Shown here: piece by piece, positions 6,673-11,014 of the stretch | Position numbering within the stretch: position 1 is the stretch's first letter | Layout of the letters: each line of letters starts with the position of its first letter | Assembly (NCBI GenBank): GCA_017514645.1 | Contig: JAFWJP010000142.1 | Span: 1-11,014 of the forward strand | Length of the DNA: 11,014 bases | Reading direction: 5' to 3' | Origin: Solobacterium sp. | Lineage (GTDB): Bacteria; Bacillota_I; Bacilli_A; Erysipelotrichales; Erysipelotrichaceae | Notes under the pieces: model-generated | Seen by the model: only the letters and a program-made list of their open reading frames with translations | Databases searched by the model: none | Told to the model about the DNA's origin: nothing | Translations under genes and position numbers: made by a program

Positions 6673-7659
6673 ATGCGAAAATATATTATCAAACGTCTGA
6701 TCATCTCAGCCATCCTGCTGGTTTTCGTTGCATTTCTCATTTATGTACTGATGCGGAGTCTGCCGACATCCTACATCGAGAGTCTGGCTCTGCAGAAATC
6801 CATGCTCCCGAATTCAAAGAGCTATGAGGAATGGCTGGAACAATTGTCAGCTGCGTACGGTATGGACAAGGAAATCATTCCCGGCTTCCTTACCTGGGCA
6901 GGAAATGCTCTCCGCGGCAATTTCGGAGACAGCTGGCATTATACAATTCCTGTAATTGATAAATTCAACGAAGTCGTCTGGCTGTCCTTTATCGTCGGAC
7001 TGATCACGATGTTCCTGGAACTGATCATTTCCATTCCGCTGGGAATCCTGGCGGCCAGGAAACAGTATTCCAGAACGGATTATGCCATCTCCATTCTGGC
7101 GCTGTCCGGCATTTCACTGCCGACATTCTTCTTTGCGTCATTGATCAAGCTTGTATTCTGTGTCAAGCTCGGATGGTTCGATCTGTACGGTCTGGTAGGG
7201 CGGAATCATGCACAGCTGAGTGCCGGGGCACAGTTGCTGGACAAGGCGAATCACCTGGTTCTGCCGATCCTTACGCTGACGGTCGTATCCATCGGCGGAC
7301 TGATGCCCTATACCCGGACAAACATGCTGGAAGTGCTGAATGCGGATTATATCCGTACAGCCCGGGCCAAGGGACTGAGCGAGAAGAAGGTCATATACAA
7401 GCACGCGTTCCGCAATACACTGATTCCGCTGGTGACGATCGTCGGCGGATCATTGCCGGGTCTGTTTTCCGGTGCGCTGCTGACGGAAACGCTGTTCCAG
7501 ATCCCGGGTATCGGCTATACCAGCTATCAGGCTATGATTGCCGGTGATATTCCTTTCTCGATGTTCTATCTTGTGTTCCTGGCTGTACTGACGCTGCTGG
7601 GCAATCTGATCACGGATATTCTGTATGCTGTGGTCGATCCGCGTGTACGCATTGCCTAG
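6673..7659 (+). CDS. oppB: Peptide ABC transporter permease OppB/DppB
   Basis: This inner permease subunit forms, with OppC, the peptide channel. It has 328 aa, the usual length. An N-terminal RKYIIKR segment leads into transmembrane helix 1 (about 9-28), then an extracytoplasmic loop holding TWAGNALRGNFGDSW, typical of OppB, and then five further hydrophobic segments. The EAA coupling loop is at about 224-246, with DYIRTARAKGLS and HAFRNTLIPL, and contacts the ATPases. The C-terminus, ILYAVVDPRVRIA, is diagnostic for the family. ATG 6673 has only a weak ribosome binding site (CAGGT, seven bases upstream). It sits 36 nt after the hairpin that follows oppA. It ends in TAG 7657-7659, and oppC is in the same frame 12 nt later. 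Confidence 0.95.
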   Translation: MRKYIIKRLIISAILLVFVAFLIYVLMRSLPTSYIESLALQKSMLPNSKSYEEWLEQLSAAYGMDKEIIPGFLTWAGNALRGNFGDSWHYTIPVIDKFNEVVWLSFIVGLITMFLELIISIPLGILAARKQYSRTDYAISILALSGISLPTFFFASLIKLVFCVKLGWFDLYGLVGRNHAQLSAGAQLLDKANHLVLPILTLTVVSIGGLMPYTRTNMLEVLNADYIRTARAKGLSEKKVIYKHAFRNTLIPLVTIVGGSLPGLFSGALLTETLFQIPGIGYTSYQAMIAGDIPFSMFYLVFLAVLTLLGNLITDILYAVVDPRVRIA

Positions 7660-7671
7660 AAAGGAGCAGAT

Positions 7672-9204
7672 ATGACGGAAGAGAATAAAAACGAAAACGG
7701 TCAGCAGTATTCACTGAATGATGACCGCAGAGTCAAGGTCCTGTCTCCGGGTGCACTGGTGCGCAGGCGTTTTCTGCGTAACAGGATCGCGGTATTCGGA
7801 CTGGTCGTCCTTGTCATGATGTTCCTGTTCTCCTTTGTTGGGGGCGCTGTTTCCCCGTACAAGGAAGATCAGCTTTTCTATCGTACAGACCTGCATTCCA
7901 AGCAGTTTGCAGCGGTAGCGGAAAACAAAGAGTATCAGTACACAGCCAATGATCCGCGGTTCACCAGCATCCTTCATGCACAGATGTTCCTGGCAGTCTC
8001 CAACAATGCCGAGGAATTTACCTATCAGGGTGCAGCCTATCAGGTGGAGAAAGCCGGAGAAGAGTTCTATATCTGCTATCAGGACGGGGAAGAGCTTGGA
8101 TTTGCCTCCAAGGAGATCATCAGTTCAACGACTGCAGAAGGAACGATTCCGTATGAAGAGCGTACAGCACTGCTGCGGGCGTATACGAACGACGAAAGCA
8201 GCTATCAGCTGAACGGTGTTGAATATACGATCGATGAAGACGGCGGTGTTTTTGCGGACGGCAGGGATTACGCCTATATCAGCCGGTACATTGTACGTCC
8301 TCTGATGGCGGATGTGTTCCTCTCCAGAGCCTTCAAGGAAGAACTTGTCGAATCCATCATGAACAAGGATGATGCATTCCTGTTCACCGGAGAAGACGGT
8401 ATTGAATACGAGTATGAGATCCAGTTCGATCCGCGTACGAATTCCTGGTCAATCAATCAGGAACAGGAGACCAAGGTCTTTGATTCCTACGCGGCACCTT
8501 CCAGGGAGTACTGGCTGGGTACAGATAAAAACGGCATGGATATGCTGACACGTCTGATGTACGGCGGCAGAGTGTCCCTGACCATCGGATTCATCGTAGA
8601 ACTGATTTCGACCGTACTGGGCATGATCCTGGGCGGCATCGCCGGCTATTTCGGCAAATGGGTCGATATGCTCATCATGCGTATCGTGGATATTTTCTAC
8701 TGTGTGCCTTCGACACCGCTGATCATCATTCTCGGTGCCGCAATGGACAACATGCATGTAGATCCGCAGATCCGTATGGTCTATCTGATGATGATCCTGG
8801 GCTTCCTCGGATGGCCGGGCATTGCGCATATGGTCAGAGGTCAGATCCTGTCCCTGAGAGAACAGGAATTCATGACCGCAACGGAAGCGACAGGTCTTTC
8901 AGTCAAGAGACGTATTATGCAGCACCTGATCCCGAATGTCATTCCGCAGCTGATCGTATCCGTTACGATGGGTCTTGGCGGTACTATTCTGACAGAAGCG
9001 ACATTGTCCTTCCTTGGACTGGGTGTCAAGTTCCCGTTCGCTTCCTGGGGCAACATCATCAGTGATGTCAATGATACGTTCGTACTGACAAATTACTGGT
9101 TCGTCTGGATTCCGGCAGGTGTACTGCTTCTGCTGACGGTCCTGGCGTTCAATCTGGTCGGTGACGGTCTGCGTGACGCATTTGACCCGCGTATGAAGCG
9201 GTAG
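7672..9204 (+). CDS. oppC: Peptide ABC transporter permease OppC/DppC with a ~200-residue extracytoplasmic insert
   Basis: Second permease subunit, 510 aa against about 300 for ordinary OppC. The order is a cytoplasmic tail (1-38, with GALVRRRFLRNR, the OppC N-terminal signature), helix 1 (39-60) and an inserted soluble region (about 64-270). The core then resumes at YWLGTDKNGMD (280-290) with five more helices. The EAA loop is at about 399-420 (EFMTATEATGLS, HLIPNVIPQLI), and the C-terminus is LVGDGLRDAFDPRMKR. The insert follows helix 1, so by standard OppC topology it lies outside the membrane, facing the binding protein. It contains acidic, aromatic-rich units that look repeated. AAAGGAG at 7660-7666 supports ATG 7672. 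It ends in TAG 9202-9204 with an in-frame TAA at 9217-9219; oppD starts directly after that TAA. Confidence 0.94.
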   Translation: MTEENKNENGQQYSLNDDRRVKVLSPGALVRRRFLRNRIAVFGLVVLVMMFLFSFVGGAVSPYKEDQLFYRTDLHSKQFAAVAENKEYQYTANDPRFTSILHAQMFLAVSNNAEEFTYQGAAYQVEKAGEEFYICYQDGEELGFASKEIISSTTAEGTIPYEERTALLRAYTNDESSYQLNGVEYTIDEDGGVFADGRDYAYISRYIVRPLMADVFLSRAFKEELVESIMNKDDAFLFTGEDGIEYEYEIQFDPRTNSWSINQEQETKVFDSYAAPSREYWLGTDKNGMDMLTRLMYGGRVSLTIGFIVELISTVLGMILGGIAGYFGKWVDMLIMRIVDIFYCVPSTPLIIILGAAMDNMHVDPQIRMVYLMMILGFLGWPGIAHMVRGQILSLREQEFMTATEATGLSVKRRIMQHLIPNVIPQLIVSVTMGLGGTILTEATLSFLGLGVKFPFASWGNIISDVNDTFVLTNYWFVWIPAGVLLLLTVLAFNLVGDGLRDAFDPRMKR

Positions 9205-9219
9205 GAGGGAGTAACGTAA

Positions 9220-10365
9220 ATGGCAAAGAAAAATGACGGTTATCTCTCCGCAAAAGAGGCGCGCAGGATCTCCCGTGAGAACAGGCGCATTACCGATCAG
9301 TATGAAAAGAGAAACAAGCGGAAGAACGTACCGGAATCGGAGTATCTGACAAAGATGCACGACGAGAACAACGCTGTTGAGTTTGACAATCTGCATACGT
9401 ATTTCTTTACGGATGCCGGAACGGTCAAGGCTGTGGATGGTGTGTCCTTTGATATTCCGCAGGGCAAGACGGTCGGCGTGGTCGGTGAATCCGGCTGCGG
9501 CAAATCCGTCACCAGCCTGTCATTCATGCGCCTTCTGCAGAGACCGCAGGGTCAGACGGTTGAAGGGGAGATCCGGCTGAATCTCGGTGACAAAGCCTAT
9601 GATGTTACAAAGGCACCGGATGAAGTCATGCAGCAGCTGCGGGGCAACTATGTGTCCATGATCTTCCAGGAACCGATGACGGCGCTCAATCCGGTCTTCC
9701 GGATCGGTGAACAGGTCAATGAAGTCATCGAACTGCACAACGACAAAGGTCTGACACCCGAACAGATCAAGGAACGGACGATTGAAATGCTGGAACTGGT
9801 CGGTATTGCCAATTCACAGGGTGTCTATGAGATGTATCCGCATGAGCTGTCCGGCGGTATGCGGCAGAGGGTCATGATTGCCATGGCTCTGGCCTGCAAT
9901 CCCCGGGTCATCATTGCGGACGAGCCTACAACGGCCCTGGATGTTACGATCCAGGCACAGATCCTTGATCTGCTCCGTAACCTGAAGGACCGGATCAATT
10001 CCTCGATCATGTTCATTACCCATGACCTGGGCGTAATCGCGGAAATGGCGGATTATGTCGTGGTCATGTATGCCGGAAGAGTCGTCGAAAAGGGAACAGC
10101 AGCGGATATCTTCCATCATCCGAGTCATCCGTATACGATCGGCCTGATGGCTTCCAAGCCGGTTGTCGGCCGGAAGGTCGATTCTCTGTATTCCATTCCC
10201 GGCAAGGTTCCGAACCCGATCAATATGCCGGACTACTGCTATTTCAAGGATCGCTGCGATCGCTGCATTGCCCGCTGTGACGGGGAATATCCTGCCATGG
10301 TGAAGCTCAGTGATACGCACTACGTATCCTGCTACAGATACTATGATGACGGGAAGGAGGAGTAA
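9220..10365 (+). CDS. oppD: Peptide ABC transporter ATP-binding protein OppD/DppD
   Basis: One of the two ATPases that drive import. It has 381 aa. A basic N-terminal extension of about 48 residues (rich in Lys, Arg and Glu) precedes the ABC domain. Walker A GESGCGKS is at 89-96, the Q-loop is in IFQEPMTALNP, the signature LSGGMRQR is at 210-217, Walker B VIIADEPT is at 230-237, and the switch His is in FITHDLG. The oligopeptide-type C-terminal domain (about 290-381) has cysteines 340, 346, 349, 353 and 371. Clustered cysteines there are a feature of OppD/DppD, and an Fe-S cluster has been seen in relatives; the spacing C-x5-C-x2-C-x3-C fits that idea. AGGAGG (9203-9208) overlaps the oppC stop codon. 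Confidence 0.95.
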   Translation: MAKKNDGYLSAKEARRISRENRRITDQYEKRNKRKNVPESEYLTKMHDENNAVEFDNLHTYFFTDAGTVKAVDGVSFDIPQGKTVGVVGESGCGKSVTSLSFMRLLQRPQGQTVEGEIRLNLGDKAYDVTKAPDEVMQQLRGNYVSMIFQEPMTALNPVFRIGEQVNEVIELHNDKGLTPEQIKERTIEMLELVGIANSQGVYEMYPHELSGGMRQRVMIAMALACNPRVIIADEPTTALDVTIQAQILDLLRNLKDRINSSIMFITHDLGVIAEMADYVVVMYAGRVVEKGTAADIFHHPSHPYTIGLMASKPVVGRKVDSLYSIPGKVPNPINMPDYCYFKDRCDRCIARCDGEYPAMVKLSDTHYVSCYRYYDDGKEE

Positions 10366-10367
10366 TC

Positions 10368-11014
10368 ATGTCGGAAAAACAGAATCTGAAGGTTGATACC
10401 TCCTATATCCCCGTAGAATATGATCCGCAGTATATCCTGATGGTCAACAATCTGAAGAAGTACTTCCCCATCAAGGGAGGTATGCTTCAGAAGACTGTAG
10501 GATGGGTCAAGGCTGTGGATGGTATTACGTTCAATATCAAACGTGGTACGACCATGGGACTGGTCGGTGAATCCGGCTGCGGCAAGACGACGACAGGAAG
10601 GACGATCCTGCGTCTGAGCGGGGAAAAGACTGCCGGTCAGGTATTGTTCAACGGCAAGGAAGTCTATGACTTCACAGCGAAGGAATTGCGGGCGATGCGT
10701 CCGAAGATGCAGATCATCTTCCAGGATCCGTTCTCTTCCCTCCAGCCGCGGATGCCGGTCGGTGAAATCATCGGCGAAGCGGTACGGGAACACGGAATCG
10801 TTCCGAAGGCCGAGTTTGATGATTACATTGACAGGATCATGGATGAGTGCGGTCTGCAGCCGTTCCAGAAGGACCGGTATCCCCATGAATTCTCCGGCGG
10901 TCAGAGACAGCGTATCTGTATTGCCAGAGCGCTGGCACTGAATCCGGAATTCGTTGTCTGCGATGAGCCGGTATCCGCTCTGGATGTTTCCATCCAGGCC
11001 CAGATCATCAATCT
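10368..11014 (+). CDS. oppF: Peptide ABC transporter ATP-binding protein OppF/DppF, N-terminal part (3' truncated by window edge)
   Basis: Second ATPase of the importer; 215 residues are visible and the frame is open to the window end. After a short lead (1-23) the domain starts ILMVNNLKKYFPIKGG, the typical OppF opening, with WVKAVDGI. Walker A GESGCGKT is at 67-74, the Q-loop is in IIFQDPFSSLQPR, the signature FSGGQRQR is at 175-182, and Walker B FVVCDEPVSALD is at 195-206. The switch His and the C-terminal domain lie beyond the window. AAGGAGG at 10354-10360, seven bases before ATG 10368, and the 2-nt gap to oppD indicate tight coupling. Confidence 0.95.
   Translation, partial: MSEKQNLKVDTSYIPVEYDPQYILMVNNLKKYFPIKGGMLQKTVGWVKAVDGITFNIKRGTTMGLVGESGCGKTTTGRTILRLSGEKTAGQVLFNGKEVYDFTAKELRAMRPKMQIIFQDPFSSLQPRMPVGEIIGEAVREHGIVPKAEFDDYIDRIMDECGLQPFQKDRYPHEFSGGQRQRICIARALALNPEFVVCDEPVSALDVSIQAQIIN

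Overview
This looks like a chromosomal segment of a low-to-mid GC Firmicute, with GC near 50% by eye. EzrA and the order ezrA / NifS-type desulfurase / rhodanese-less ThiI point to Bacilli or Erysipelotrichia. The long peptide-binding lipoprotein and the OppC with a large insert resemble gut Erysipelotrichaceae or Lachnospiraceae. Erysipelotrichia is my best guess, and it is inference. All genes lie on the + strand.

Region 1 (1-3540) is a tight operon. It holds the 3' part of ezrA (septation-ring regulator), a cysteine desulfurase gene overlapping ezrA by 14 nt, thiI (tRNA 4-thiouridine synthesis) overlapping the desulfurase gene by 14 nt, and a 79-residue protein of unknown function. A rho-independent terminator whose 5' arm lies inside the last gene closes the operon. 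The desulfurase and ThiI form a plausible sulfur relay: cysteine sulfur to persulfide to ThiI to U8 of tRNA.

Region 2 (3541-4257) holds an unrecognised small membrane protein (171 aa) and a 172-nt AT-rich leader that should contain the promoter of the next operon.

Region 3 (4258-11014) is a complete-looking Opp/Dpp-type peptide ABC importer: binding lipoprotein, OppB, an unusually long OppC, OppD and the first 215 residues of OppF, which runs off the window. A strong hairpin with a T-tract separates the binding-protein gene from oppB and probably sets a high binding protein : transporter ratio.

The most notable feature is the binding-protein gene. Its reading frame, 768 codons from ATG 4258 to TGA 6561, is continuous and family-like throughout but is interrupted by two in-frame TAG codons (5455-5457 and 6247-6249). 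There is no frameshift and no TAA or TGA before the final TGA. The second TAG sits where I recall the family carrying Gln (DPDMY-Q-IYYS), one C-to-T step from the CAG codon used for all 16 other glutamines of the gene. It could be a recently inactivated allele, a sequence error, or a gene read through by an amber-decoding tRNA. Four other genes here (ezrA, thiI, oppB, oppC) end normally in TAG, so full genome-wide reassignment of TAG is unlikely; partial suppression remains possible.
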